Positions 9,668-18,333 of a stretch of 64,000 nt of DNA are shown piece after piece. The position numbers and the translations under genes were made by a program. This DNA comes from Gracilibacillus halotolerans (GTDB lineage: Bacteria > Bacillota > Bacilli > Bacillales > Amphibacillaceae), in assembly GCF_014206945.1 (NCBI RefSeq), contig NZ_JACHON010000010.1, positions 24,846 to 88,845 on the forward strand, given 5' to 3'. Within the stretch, counting starts at the first letter, position 1, and each line of letters opens with the position of its first letter. The notes beneath the pieces are model-generated. The model saw nothing but the letters and a program-made list of their open reading frames with translations. It ran no database searches and was not told the DNA's origin.

Positions 9668-10688
9668 CTTCGGTAACCTCCTTTACTCTAATATCTTGAC
9701 TAATGATATATTCCACCGCACGATTGATTTCATGGTCATTTCCAATTAGTTCAACAATTAAATTACCAAAAGGAATACCTTGTAATTCAGTAATGTTTCC
9801 GAAAAGGACATTGATTTCAACATCATAAACCTTTGCTGTTTTAGAAATAATCGGTTGTCCGGAGTTTGCTCCAAAAAATTCAATTTTAAAAATACGACTA
9901 TAATGATTTTTCTCTCTTAATAGTTGATAAACACTTTTTGGAACTTCATCTCGGATAACCGATTTGACAAAATTACGTGTTGTTTCTTTTTTTGGATTGG
10001 CAAAGACATCGAATACTTTTCCTGTTTCAATAATTTGACCATCTTCCATTACAGCGATTCGATTACATATTTCCTTAATTACTTCCATCTCATGAGTAAT
10101 GATTAAAATTGTAATGTTGTATTCTTTGTTTATTCGTTTTAAAAGTTTTAGAATTGATTTTGTGGTTTCCGGATCTAATGCTGATGTAGCTTCATCACAT
10201 AATAAGATGGAGGGGTTTGTTATGAGTGCTCTTGCTATCCCTACCCGCTGCTTTTGCCCACCCGATAATTGATCTGGGTAATTTTTTGCCTTTTCTTCTA
10301 ACCCAACAAAACGAAGAATCTCGAAAACCTTCTCTTCAACGGATTTCTTATTATAACCGCTTAACAACAATGGCATTGCCACGTTATGAAATACTGTTTT
10401 AGACTTGATAAGATTAAAATGCTGGAAAATCATACCGATATCTTTCTTCGCTTCTCGTATCTCATATTTTGATAGTTCAGTAAGATTTTTCCCTTTTACA
10501 AGCACTTCACCTGCCGACGGATATTCTAATAAATTTACCGTGCGAATGAGTGTACTTTTCCCTGCGCCACTGAAGCCAATAACTCCAAATATATCTCCTT
10601 TATCTATGGTTAGATTAATGTTTTTTAACGCTTCTACTTTATTTCCATTACTTTCAAATATTTTTGTGACCTGGTGAAATTCTATCAA
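9609..10688 (-). CDS. metN: Methionine-type ABC transporter ATPase MetN
   Basis: 359 residues from a TTG start with GGAGG at 8 bases. Walker A GFSGAGKST near 38-46, signature LSGGQKQR near 142, Walker B ILLCDEAT near 162, and a C-terminal NIL (ligand-sensing) domain from about 265. In this family that domain gives trans-inhibition by substrate. The last about 18 residues are read out of frame over the beginning of metI, making the protein longer than the usual about 340; an ancestral stop codon has probably been lost. Confidence 0.92.
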   Translation of the reverse strand: MIEFHQVTKIFESNGNKVEALKNINLTIDKGDIFGVIGFSGAGKSTLIRTVNLLEYPSAGEVLVKGKNLTELSKYEIREAKKDIGMIFQHFNLIKSKTVFHNVAMPLLLSGYNKKSVEEKVFEILRFVGLEEKAKNYPDQLSGGQKQRVGIARALITNPSILLCDEATSALDPETTKSILKLLKRINKEYNITILIITHEMEVIKEICNRIAVMEDGQIIETGKVFDVFANPKKETTRNFVKSVIRDEVPKSVYQLLREKNHYSRIFKIEFFGANSGQPIISKTAKVYDVEINVLFGNITELQGIPFGNLIVELIGNDHEINRAVEYIISQDIRVKEVTEDGSKYRNNIKCVVGNTLHG

Positions 10689-10720
10689 ACTGGAACCTCC
10701 TTACGAAACAATTATTTGTA

Positions 10721-11536
10721 TTAGAACACAGGTACGACGGAACCTTCGTAATTCTCCAATATAAACTCTTTCACCTTTTCACTTTTTAATGCTTCAACAA
10801 GCTTTTGTACCAGTACACTGTCCTTGTTGTCAGGACGAGACACAAGTACATTGACATATGGTGAGTCCTCGCCTTCTATAATTAAAGAATCCTCAAGAGG
10901 CTTAAAATTAGCTTCTAACGCATAATTCGTATTAATGGCAGAAGCTTCTACATCATCAAGCGAATGGACTAAGAGTGGTGAATCTACTGGAACGAATTCG
11001 AGGTTTTTACTATTTTCCGTAATGTCTTCTAGTAAATAGTCACCTGATTTCGATTCATCCAATTTAATAATGCCATTATCCGCAAAAAGCAAGAGTGCTC
11101 TTGAAAAGTTTGATGGATCGTTAGGGATTGCAATTTGTGCACCATCTGATAATTCATTAATCGAATCAATCTCCTTTGAATACACTCCAAATGGCTCAAT
11201 GTGAATCCCTTCCACGACTACTAAATCTAGTCCACTATCGGCATTAACTTGTTCCAGATAAGGAGTATGTTGAAAGAAGTTCACATCCAAATCGCCATCC
11301 GCTGTTTGCTGATTCGTTTGAATACCATCGGAAGTAATCACAATTTCCAATTTAATCCCATCATCTTCTAAGTCACCTGCAATAAACTCCAATATTTCGG
11401 CATGTGGTACGGAAGAAGCTCCGATTTTCAATATATTTTCTTCCGTATTTTCGGAAGCTACATCTCCACCGCAACCCGCAATTATAATTAATCCAATAAA
11501 CACCATCACAAAAAGAAAAGCATATTTAATTTTCAA
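10721..11536 (-). CDS. MetQ-family substrate-binding lipoprotein (second copy)
   Basis: 271 residues, lipobox IIAGCG (Cys 22), then the NlpA/MetQ fold with the motif VNFFQHTPYLEQVN near 85. It shares family motifs with the copy at 8141-8989 but differs throughout, so this is an old duplication or separate acquisition and not a recent tandem repeat. It sits directly upstream of metN, the usual position for an operon's own receptor. Confidence 0.85.
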   Translation of the reverse strand: MKIKYAFLFVMVFIGLIIIAGCGGDVASENTEENILKIGASSVPHAEILEFIAGDLEDDGIKLEIVITSDGIQTNQQTADGDLDVNFFQHTPYLEQVNADSGLDLVVVEGIHIEPFGVYSKEIDSINELSDGAQIAIPNDPSNFSRALLLFADNGIIKLDESKSGDYLLEDITENSKNLEFVPVDSPLLVHSLDDVEASAINTNYALEANFKPLEDSLIIEGEDSPYVNVLVSRPDNKDSVLVQKLVEALKSEKVKEFILENYEGSVVPVF

Positions 11537-11558
11537 TTCTGTTTCCCCCTATTTAAAT

Positions 11559-12746
11559 TTATTTCACTACATTAACCTGATTTATTTTTTTCTTATCATG
11601 TGAATTATCTCGCTTTACATTTAATAAAGTTAAGGCACTTTCATACAAAAAGTAGGATGCTTTAATGATTGCTGATTCATCTATCGTAAAAGAAGGATGA
11701 TGCCATTCTTCATTTCCGTTTGTGCCAAAGAAAACAAACGCACCCGGAATTTCTTGCAGATAAAAGGCAAAATCTTCACCACCCATCGTTGGTTGAGCTT
11801 CGATAGTCTTTAAACCTTGTTTTTTGGCTGCTTCATTTACTAGATCTATTGTTTCTGTATCATTAATTAATGGTGGAGGTCCTGGAAACCAATTCACGAT
11901 TGCTTCCCCAGAATGAGCACGTACAGTATTCTCAACGATTGCTTTAACCCTCTCTTTAATTTCTCCACGAATTTGATCATTAAATGTTCGTATTGTCCCC
12001 TCGAGTGTTACTTCCCCTGGAATGACATTCCAAGTACTTCCACCTGTTATTTTTGTCACGCTTACGACAGCACTTTCCAACGGAGATATATTCCTGCTTA
12101 CAACGGACTGAAGTGCCCAAACGACCTGTGATGCTGCAAGAATCGAGTCTTTTCCATTTTGCGGAATTGCAGCATGACTACCTTTACCAGTCACTGTAAT
12201 ATGAAAACGATCCACCGACGCCATAAGAGCCCCATCTTTTACACCAATTGTCCCAACTGGTAAATCAGGTTTATTATGGAGACCAATGATAGCCTCCACT
12301 CCTTCAAGTTGCCCGTCACGAATGGCCTGTTCTGCTCCTCCACCAATTTCTTCGGCTGGCTGGAATAGAAATCTAATCTTGCCTTTCCACTTCTTTAGAT
12401 CTTTTTTTAGTAGAGCAGCTGCTCCTATTAATGCAGCAGTGTGGAAGTCATGACCACAAGCATGCATAACACCTTTTATCTTTGATGCAAAGGGTAAACC
12501 TGTCTGTTCTTCGATTGGTAATGCATCAATATCCGCTCGAAGTGCAATGGTTGGTCCAGAACTTTCACCTTGTAATTCTGCAAATACTCCTGTTTTCATG
12601 CTTGTGTTACTTATCTTTAACCCTATCTCATCCAATTTTTCTTTGATAAATTTTGTTGTTTCAAATTCTTGTGTGGATAATTCCGGATATTGATGTAAAT
12701 GACGCCGAATTGCAATCAAATATTCGTTTAAATCGGATGAAAGCAT
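11559..12746 (-). CDS. sndA: M20D-family amidohydrolase/deacetylase, SndA (YtnL)-like
   Basis: 395 residues. Metal-binding motifs HACGHDFHTAALIG (near 93) and the catalytic EEIGGGAEQ (near 132), with a dimerisation lid domain in the middle (MASVDRFHITVTGKGSHAAI). This is the family of N-acyl-amino-acid hydrolases. In the B. subtilis S-alkyl-cysteine pathway SndA removes the N-acetyl group added by SnaA once the S-alkyl group has been processed. The SnaA-like gene ends 12 bases upstream, supporting this role. Substrate not shown directly. Confidence 0.75.
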   Translation of the reverse strand: MLSSDLNEYLIAIRRHLHQYPELSTQEFETTKFIKEKLDEIGLKISNTSMKTGVFAELQGESSGPTIALRADIDALPIEEQTGLPFASKIKGVMHACGHDFHTAALIGAAALLKKDLKKWKGKIRFLFQPAEEIGGGAEQAIRDGQLEGVEAIIGLHNKPDLPVGTIGVKDGALMASVDRFHITVTGKGSHAAIPQNGKDSILAASQVVWALQSVVSRNISPLESAVVSVTKITGGSTWNVIPGEVTLEGTIRTFNDQIRGEIKERVKAIVENTVRAHSGEAIVNWFPGPPPLINDTETIDLVNEAAKKQGLKTIEAQPTMGGEDFAFYLQEIPGAFVFFGTNGNEEWHHPSFTIDESAIIKASYFLYESALTLLNVKRDNSHDKKKINQVNVVK

Positions 12747-12758
12747 ACCATCCCTCCT

Positions 12759-13277
12759 CTAAAGATCTAATCTGTAGCACTTAGAAACCATATTTCCTCT
12801 AGAAAAATCGTTTGTTTTATCTCTTTGAAAACCTAATTTCTTATATAGTTGGACTGCATGAACCATAAAATCAGTTGTATGCAAATAGATGCTTGATTCA
12901 CCAAGAGCTTTTACTTTTTGAATTGCGTTATTTAGTAAGACATTACCAACACCTCGGCCTCTCGCTTCTGGGTGAACTGCCACTAACCGAATAATAGGTG
13001 CTTGAATCTGAAGTTCTGGAATTTCATATGCTTCCACTCCTGAGCGAAATAACTGCAAGGTACCAACAACTCGCTGTTCAAGCTCAGCTACAAAAATAAT
13101 ATCTACATTCGGATTATCAATAGATGAAACAATTCGATTGGAATACTCCTCCCATGCTTGGGGAGTGAAATAATGCTCATACTGTTGATAGCTTTCAATC
13201 AATAGTAGCCGTACTGCTTCCGCATCCTCACTAACCAACTCTTTAACAATGATTTGATTGTTCATTAATTTGCTCAT
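12759..13277 (-). CDS. snaA: GNAT N-acetyltransferase, SnaA-like
   Basis: 172 residues, one GNAT domain. The acetyl-CoA loop is HPEARGRGVGNVLL (near 107-120), followed by the LHTTDFMVHAVQLYKKLGF segment typical of the fold. GGAGGGG lies ahead of the ATG. Its position between the CmoO-like and SndA-like genes fits SnaA, which acetylates S-alkyl-cysteines before oxidation. The GNAT family is broad, so the specific name rests on context. Confidence 0.65.
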   Translation of the reverse strand: MSKLMNNQIIVKELVSEDAEAVRLLLIESYQQYEHYFTPQAWEEYSNRIVSSIDNPNVDIIFVAELEQRVVGTLQLFRSGVEAYEIPELQIQAPIIRLVAVHPEARGRGVGNVLLNNAIQKVKALGESSIYLHTTDFMVHAVQLYKKLGFQRDKTNDFSRGNMVSKCYRLDL

Positions 13278-13307
13278 TGCTCCCCTCCATTTCAGGTTTT
13301 AACCTCC

Positions 13308-14321
13308 TTAAGATTGTGTGGCTTCCACTCTCGCCATTATTTCAATGGGGCTTAATAATTGAAACGAACGGAACCGTTCCGCTTCTTTCCAAATCGGTGT
13401 ATGTAACATAAACTCATCCACATGAAAAAGCTGGTGTAGTCGATTTAATTCCTGCGTAACATATTCGGGTGTGCCAGCGATTATCTCTGCTGTCTTTTCT
13501 TGAACCTCAAACGGTCCTTCTGCTTGTTTTTCGTATGCCTTTACTTGCTCTTCTGTCTGTACAGTTAATGTCCGGCCATTATGAAGGTGTAGTATGAATA
13601 ATTTATGATCCTCTGCTAATTTCACCGCTTCTTCTTGAGTTGGTGCTGCAAGTACAGTTAAGGCAACGATGAATTTTCCATCTTTAAAGTCTTTCTTAAA
13701 GGAATAAGCTGTTTCTTTGATAATCTCTTCATTACTATTTAAAAATCCCGCAAAAACAAAATTGACCTTTAATTTAGCTGCCAGTCGGGCACTATTGACA
13801 CTTCCTCCAAGTAAATATATATCTGGTTTCTTATCTGGCTTGGGTAGCGCTTGAATACCTGCCAAGGGATGATTTTGCTCAATCGTCTCATCGACCAACC
13901 TTTTCAAAAATTTTATGCGCTCATTAAATTCATTTTCATTATTGAAAGGTCCATTCTGTAAGGCTTTCGTTGACAACGGTAATCCACCAGGTGCCTTTCC
14001 TATCCCTAGGTCTACCCTTCCAGGAGCGAGTGTTGCCAAGACATTAAAATTCTCAACAACTTTATATGGACTATAATGTTGTAACATCACTCCACCTGAA
14101 CCCAATTGGATGTTATTTGTATGTGCTAATAAATGTGAAATTAACACCTCTGGAGAAGATCCTGCTACTTGTTCCATATTGTGATGTTCCGATACCCAGA
14201 AGCGGGAGTATCCCCATTCTTCAGCCTTTTTTGCCAACTTAATCGTATGTTGAAAGGCATCCGTTGCTGTTTCTCCCTTGAAGACAGGACTCTGATCAAG
14301 AATTCCAAGTTTGTAGTCCAC
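13308..14321 (-). CDS. cmoO: Luciferase-like (LLM) flavin monooxygenase, CmoO (YtmO)-like
   Basis: 337 residues from GTG 14321 (GGAGGGG at about 8 bases). Typical single-chain LLM of the YtmO/YhbW type: ILDQSPV start, WVSEHHN near 42, LGSGGVMLQHYSP near 76, GRVDLGIGKAPGG near 100. Flavin-dependent oxygenase predicted for the S-alkyl-cysteine pathway, acting with the CmoI- and CmoJ-like proteins. It follows an unusual 186-base gap containing a duplicated RNA-like element with a terminator-like hairpin. Confidence 0.75.
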   Translation of the reverse strand: MDYKLGILDQSPVFKGETATDAFQHTIKLAKKAEEWGYSRFWVSEHHNMEQVAGSSPEVLISHLLAHTNNIQLGSGGVMLQHYSPYKVVENFNVLATLAPGRVDLGIGKAPGGLPLSTKALQNGPFNNENEFNERIKFLKRLVDETIEQNHPLAGIQALPKPDKKPDIYLLGGSVNSARLAAKLKVNFVFAGFLNSNEEIIKETAYSFKKDFKDGKFIVALTVLAAPTQEEAVKLAEDHKLFILHLHNGRTLTVQTEEQVKAYEKQAEGPFEVQEKTAEIIAGTPEYVTQELNRLHQLFHVDEFMLHTPIWKEAERFRSFQLLSPIEIMARVEATQS

Positions 14322-14350
14322 GATATCCCCTCCATTTTCTCCAAAGAATT

Positions 14351-14410
14351 AAAAATAGACAGCACTCCACTCCCTTAGAAATAGAGGCTGCCTTTAGTTG
14401 TCTAATCGGC
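14351..14410 (-). promoter_or_regulatory. Copy 2 of a 22-base element followed by a terminator-like hairpin, ahead of cmoO
   Basis: On the minus strand the 22-base element (14389-14410, beginning GCCGATTAGACAACTAAAGG) can fold as GCC-GATTAG-ACAA-CTAA-A-GGC. Its last bases also form the 5' arm of a second hairpin (AGGCAGC 14388-14394 with GCTGTCT 14357-14363), followed by TTTTT. The two folds exclude each other, as in an attenuator. An identical 22-base copy with the same arrangement occurs at 16136-16157 upstream of the first gene. Confidence 0.5.
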
Positions 14411-14507
14411 AAGGTGTATTTTGTTTGTTAGCTTGCATTCTTGAATTGATTACTTTCTAATGGATTCTATTTACGTTTTTTCCGTTTCTTACGTTCCTCT
14501 TAAATAA

Positions 14508-14777
14508 CTAGGACGTTTCATTAACTCTTTGCAACAACTTTTCCAAATGTTCTATTCCTACTTTTGTTACTGCTTCATATACATTACCTCGGCCAATTTC
14601 CACAACAGGAACATGGCGAATTCCGTATTTAGCCTTTAAAATATCTCTTCGGTCTTCATTTTCTGTTATATCAATCGTTTGGTAATCTAACTCTTTACCT
14701 TCTAAATATGTCTTCACTTCTTCACAATAACTACACCCTTGTTTCGACCAAACCACAATATTTTTATTCTCTGCCAT
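14508..14777 (-). CDS. cmoI: Glutaredoxin-like protein, CmoI (YtnI)-like
   Basis: 89 residues with a thioredoxin fold and active site CSYC near residue 15, then the cis-proline region RHVPVVEIG near 54. GAGGAATC precedes the ATG. It occupies the place of ytnI/cmoI among the S-alkyl-cysteine genes. Proposed to take part in thiol/flavin redox steps with the two monooxygenases; exact reaction unknown. Confidence 0.7.
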   Translation of the reverse strand: MAENKNIVVWSKQGCSYCEEVKTYLEGKELDYQTIDITENEDRRDILKAKYGIRHVPVVEIGRGNVYEAVTKVGIEHLEKLLQRVNETS

Positions 14778-14856
14778 CTAGATTCCTCTTTTATTTAATA
14801 TTTTTTATATCTTCTCTAGGCCAATTAGTCATCCTATCGTAAAGACGGATTAAATC

Positions 14857-15963
14857 TTATCCCCAAATTTCTTTAGATAAATCAACTATGGATTTTAGTT
14901 TTCTCCATTGTTCTTCTTCCGTTACTTTATTACCATGATGGGTAGAAGCAAATCCGCATTGTGGACTTATAGCAATTTGTTCAAGTGGCACATATTTAGA
15001 TGCTTCCTTGATTCGTGCTTTAATAAATTCCTTATCCTCAATTTCACCATGTTTAGACGTAAAGACCCCAAGCACCACTTTTGGACCTCCTTTTGGGATG
15101 TAACTTAAAGGCTTAAAATCTCCAGAACGCTCATCATCATACTCCAAGAAAAATCCATCTACCTTTTCCTTCGCAAATAGCGTTGGTGCAATAATTTCGT
15201 AACTTCCCTCAAATGCCCAATTCGATCGGTAATTTCCACGGCATAAATGTGTCGTTACAACTAAGTCTTCAGGCTTTCCTTCCAATACTTCATTTATCAC
15301 ACGTAAAGCAAGTTCAATGAGTTTTTCTCTAGAATATTTCCCATCATTAAATGGAATATCAGGTGAGGAAAGACCTGCAATATACACATCGTCAAACTGT
15401 AAGTAACGAACACCAGCATCGTAGAAAGCTCGTAAAGCGTCGCGATATGTTTGAATAACATCATTAGCGTATTCCTCAATGTCAGGATAAATATCCTCAT
15501 TAATTATCCCTTCGTTAAACAACTGATTTGGACTAGGTATCGTTTGTTTCGCAACTGCACGACCATCAACAATTTCATTAAATTCAATAAAATCTTCAAT
15601 AAATGGATGCTCTGGATTGAAAGAAACTTTTCCTGTATTGCGGATATTGTACCTTTCTGTTTCCTCATTACCATGGAAGATATACCCCACACTTGGCACA
15701 TAGCCCTCTATTCCGTTTAAATGCTCTAAAAAATCAGTATGCCAAAATCTCCGTCTAAATTCTCCATCAGTTACTGCTTCCAATCCAACTTCAATTTGTT
15801 TATCAACGATTCTCTTGATTTCTTTTGTCTCTATTTCACGTAATTGTTTTGCTGTAATTTTGCCTTCTTGGAATTCCCTTCTTGCTTCATGTATACTCTC
15901 TGGACGTAATAAACTTCCGACATGATCTGCTCTAAATGGCGCTTTCGTTAATGTAATTGACAT
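14857..15963 (-). CDS. MetE-like (YxjG/YxjH-type) methyltransferase
   Basis: 368 residues from ATG 15963 (AGAAGG 7 bases before; an in-frame ATG at 15969 is less well placed). It equals the C-terminal catalytic barrel of cobalamin-independent methionine synthase. The zinc ligands are visible as H and C in VVTTHLCRGN and C in ISPQCGFAST near the end. The N-terminal half of MetE is absent, as in B. subtilis YxjG/YxjH, which are likewise S-box controlled. Predicted to transfer methyl groups to homocysteine; the donor in this subfamily is not settled. First gene of the sulfur operon, 275 bases after the riboswitch terminator. Confidence 0.85.
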   Translation of the reverse strand: MSITLTKAPFRADHVGSLLRPESIHEARREFQEGKITAKQLREIETKEIKRIVDKQIEVGLEAVTDGEFRRRFWHTDFLEHLNGIEGYVPSVGYIFHGNEETERYNIRNTGKVSFNPEHPFIEDFIEFNEIVDGRAVAKQTIPSPNQLFNEGIINEDIYPDIEEYANDVIQTYRDALRAFYDAGVRYLQFDDVYIAGLSSPDIPFNDGKYSREKLIELALRVINEVLEGKPEDLVVTTHLCRGNYRSNWAFEGSYEIIAPTLFAKEKVDGFFLEYDDERSGDFKPLSYIPKGGPKVVLGVFTSKHGEIEDKEFIKARIKEASKYVPLEQIAISPQCGFASTHHGNKVTEEEQWRKLKSIVDLSKEIWG

Positions 15964-16035
15964 TTTCATACCTTCTTTCGTTTTATTTTTTGTACACTAG
16001 CCAATATTTTTTGTCAGACTTCGCAGAATTTGATA

Positions 16036-16056
16036 CTACAAAGCTTTGAGATTCAT
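16036..16056 (-). CDS. Putative six-codon upstream ORF (leader peptide MNLKAL)
   Basis: ATG 16056 to TAG 16036 with a perfect AGGAGGTG binding site at 16065-16072, 8 bases before the ATG: stronger than the site of the methyltransferase gene itself. It lies between the long hairpin and the first real gene. It could be a regulatory leader peptide, or a dead start left from a deleted gene. No homology can be claimed for six residues. Confidence 0.4.
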   Translation of the reverse strand: MNLKAL

Positions 16057-16092
16057 AGGTTATTCACCTCCTAAAATGCAGTTTAAAAGCCA

Positions 16093-16157
16093 AAAGGCAT
16101 CTAACGTTTCCCAATCAAGATTGGAAAACATTAGATGCCTTTAGTTGTCTAATCGGC
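16093..16157 (-). promoter_or_regulatory. Copy 1 of the 22-base element plus a 24-bp perfect-stem hairpin in the leader of the sulfur operon
   Basis: The hairpin spans 16093-16142: two 24-base arms (a few G-U pairs) closed by a two-base loop, starting AAAGGCATCTAA and ending TTAGATGCCTTT, then TTGGCTTTT on the minus strand. The 22-base element (16136-16157) overlaps its 5' arm and could pair internally instead, preventing the long stem. Sits downstream of the SAM riboswitch terminator, so the leader may hold two successive control points. Confidence 0.55.
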
Positions 16158-16237
16158 TAATTTATTATTTGTGTTACAAGAATTTTTCTTGCCAAGCAGA
16201 AGAGATTGACCTTAGCTCATAGCAAAAGTTAAATATT

Positions 16238-16400
16238 AAAAAACCTCTTCCTATTAGAAACAAGAAGAGGTTAAATTTAGCTTTACTACTCTCTTCTCAT
16301 CTTAAAAGCACTTGGCTTACTGGAATTGGCACAGTACTGATATCAGTCTGTTGCCGAGGCTTCAACGGGCCAGTCCCTTCACCTCTCTGGATAAGAAAAT
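16238..16400 (-). promoter_or_regulatory. SAM-I (S-box) riboswitch with terminator
   Basis: On the minus strand: CTTATCCAGAG (from 16395) forming P1 with GATGAG (16296-16301), the core GGGACTGGCCCG, the GCAACAG / CTGTGCCAATTCC helix, and a downstream terminator whose arms AACCTCTTC / GAAGAGGTT lie at 16242-16272, followed by TTTTTT. These are the conserved S-box blocks in order. It turns off transcription of the MetE-like gene and the operon behind it when S-adenosylmethionine is plentiful. Confidence 0.95.
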
Positions 16401-16534
16401 AACTAATTATTAAATTTTAATTTATATTACACTCACCCTTTCCATTTGTCAAATACATTTTTCTATTTATTCTAAAAATTTTTTGCCATTCCGTTCAACT
16501 ATGCTTAAGACTAATTCTATTCTTACTTCCACAA

Positions 16535-16742
16535 GGACAGGAAAATTATGAAGGGCCGTATGTCTTAACACTAGCAATTGATGATGAGTTTATAGATAAG
16601 AACATCGCTATTTTCTATTTAAACGAGGAAACAGGTGAATGAAAAAATATCGGTGGAGAAATTAATAAAGATAATAAACCAATCTCAGTAATAGTAAATC
16701 ACTTCTCAAGATATGATGTATTTGTTATCTCAATGCTTCTGT
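16535..16742 (+). pseudogene. Fragment of a surface-protein C-terminal domain
   Basis: A plus-strand frame from about 16535 reads GQENYEGPYVLTLAI, then AIFYLNEETGE, an in-frame TGA where the pattern expects Trp, then NIGGEINKD and VNHFSRYDVF. This is the familiar end domain of secreted or S-layer-like proteins (strand, 'YYNEETGEW', 'NHFSKYAVF'). There is no start, signal peptide or upstream portion. A dead fragment. Confidence 0.6.
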
Positions 16743-16790
16743 CTATAATATCCAAAACACATAAGATTTACTTACCTATGAACACACGAA

Positions 16791-16828
16791 AAGGCCTTTC
16801 AACAGTTTAGCGAACTGATGAAAGACCT
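16791..16828. terminator. Hairpin with integrase-tail-like sequence
   Basis: Arms AAGGCCTTTCAACAGTT and AACTGATGAAAGACCTT (two mismatches, about 5-base loop). Read on the minus strand one frame gives VFHQFAKLLKG, resembling the C-terminal residues of phage-type integrases. Related hairpins occur at 34393-34434 and 47718-47762. Confidence 0.4.
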
Positions 16829-16841
16829 TCTCTAATAAAAG

Positions 16842-17288
16842 AGTTTTATTTTTAATTACCGTAATCAGATTAGTAATTTCTTGCGATTTTTCATCTAATC
16901 CTTCCACATTATCTACAGCAGTTTTTACTATTCTACCAATGATTTCTATTTGAACTTGTGTTTCCTACATTAGCTTTTACCTGTGGCAGTCATTTCATTA
17001 ACCTATTTAGAAGATTTAGTTATTATAGAACCTACTCGCTCAGATTGAATAACCGGTTCAGTAAAGTTTTTCATAAAGTTGGAAAGATTATTAGTATCAC
17101 TAGCCTGAGATTCTGACCCTTTTACTAATTCCTGCATTGTATCTCAACTTGTACTGCCGATGATTTTACTTTGACTGCGGAATTTTTCAAGCTGTAATGA
17201 TAACGAATGCTAAGGCCAAAAATAAAATACCACCATATTTCCAACCAATATACCAATTAGATATTTTTAATGTCCTCAATTTTTTCAC
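16842..17288 (-). pseudogene. Decayed methyl-accepting chemotaxis protein gene
   Basis: The minus strand opens at GTG 17288 with a Lys-rich start and one membrane segment (GGILFLALAFVIITA), then a stop. Scattered frames follow: MQELVKGSESQASDTNNLS, SERVGSIITKSSK, and IIGRIVKTAVDNVEG...EITNLI, which are pieces of a chemoreceptor signalling domain. Several stops and frameshifts and a total of under 450 bases show it is dead. Confidence 0.6.
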
Positions 17289-17351
17289 CCTCTTTGACTT
17301 ATTTAATTCTAAATGAAAGGATTTAAATTAAATAAGTCACTTTCAATAGGG

Positions 17352-18323
17352 TTAAGCCCACCACATTTCACCAACATCTTCACTAAATAAACATTGCTTT
17401 AGCAAATCGATAGCTTTTCCTAAACCTTCATCTACAGATGCCAGCATATCTTCATGTTCAATTGATAATACATGGTCATATCCAACAGCCCTTAGAGTGC
17501 TTATAATATCTTTCCAAAATTTTTCATCATTGCCGTATCCAACTGACCTAAAAGTCCACGATCGATCTAATATTTCGCCATAATGCTTAGTATCTAATAC
17601 TCCATTTAATTTGATATTCGATTTATCTAAAAAAGTATCTTTTGCATGAAAATGGAAGATCGCATTTTCCCTACCTAATTTTTTAATAGATTCTATAGGA
17701 TCAATACCCTGCCAAACTAAATGACTAGGATCATAGTTAGCGCCGATACACTCCCCTACACTTTCTCTTAACTTAAGTAAGGTTTCTGGATTGTAAACAA
17801 CAAAGCCTGGATGCATCTCAAATGCTATCTTTTTCACACCGTGAGCCAATGCGAATTGTGATTCCTTTTTCCAATATGGAATTACTACTTCATCCCATTG
17901 CCAATTCAGCATCTCTTGATACTCCGGTGGCCATGCACATGTTACCCAATTCGGATATTTTGCATTTGGTTGATCGCCTGGACACCCCGAAAAACCATTT
18001 ACTGTATCAATTTCCAATTTTTCGGCTAACAGCACTGTATCTCTCCATGCCTCATGAGAGACTTTAGCAATCTCTTTATTGGGATGAAGCGGATTACCAT
18101 GAAAACTTAATCCACTTATAATAAGATTTCTCTTATCTATCTCAGCAATAAATTCATCTAATGCTTGAGGATTATTTAATAAGTAGCTCGGGTCACAATG
18201 ACTTTTTCCAGGATAATAACCGGTTCCTAACTCCACTGCTTCAAGACCCATTTCGACTACTTTATCTAACATCTCTTTAAATGGTAAGTCTTGATATAAT
18301 ACTGTAAAAACACCTAACTTCAT
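17352..18323 (-). CDS. Sugar phosphate isomerase/epimerase-family TIM barrel (LgdB-like candidate)
   Basis: 323 residues of the AP-endonuclease-2/xylose-isomerase-like barrel. Metal-site stretches: EMHPGFVVYN near 170, NYDPSHLVWQG near 200, FHFHAKDT near 225, and SIEHED near 292. GGAGGATT ahead of ATG 18323. Last gene of the sugar operon, 10 bases after a Gfo/Idh/MocA gene. In the levoglucosan pathway two such barrels (LgdB1, LgdB2) perform elimination and hydration of 3-keto sugars; this and the protein at 24426-25232 would be that pair. The specific assignment is inference. Confidence 0.7.
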   Translation of the reverse strand: MKLGVFTVLYQDLPFKEMLDKVVEMGLEAVELGTGYYPGKSHCDPSYLLNNPQALDEFIAEIDKRNLIISGLSFHGNPLHPNKEIAKVSHEAWRDTVLLAEKLEIDTVNGFSGCPGDQPNAKYPNWVTCAWPPEYQEMLNWQWDEVVIPYWKKESQFALAHGVKKIAFEMHPGFVVYNPETLLKLRESVGECIGANYDPSHLVWQGIDPIESIKKLGRENAIFHFHAKDTFLDKSNIKLNGVLDTKHYGEILDRSWTFRSVGYGNDEKFWKDIISTLRAVGYDHVLSIEHEDMLASVDEGLGKAIDLLKQCLFSEDVGEMWWA

Positions 18324-18333
18324 AAAAATCCTC

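Noticed and set aside
16238..16272. A free-standing terminator of an upstream gene
   Set aside because: It directly follows the S-box aptamer and is its expression platform.
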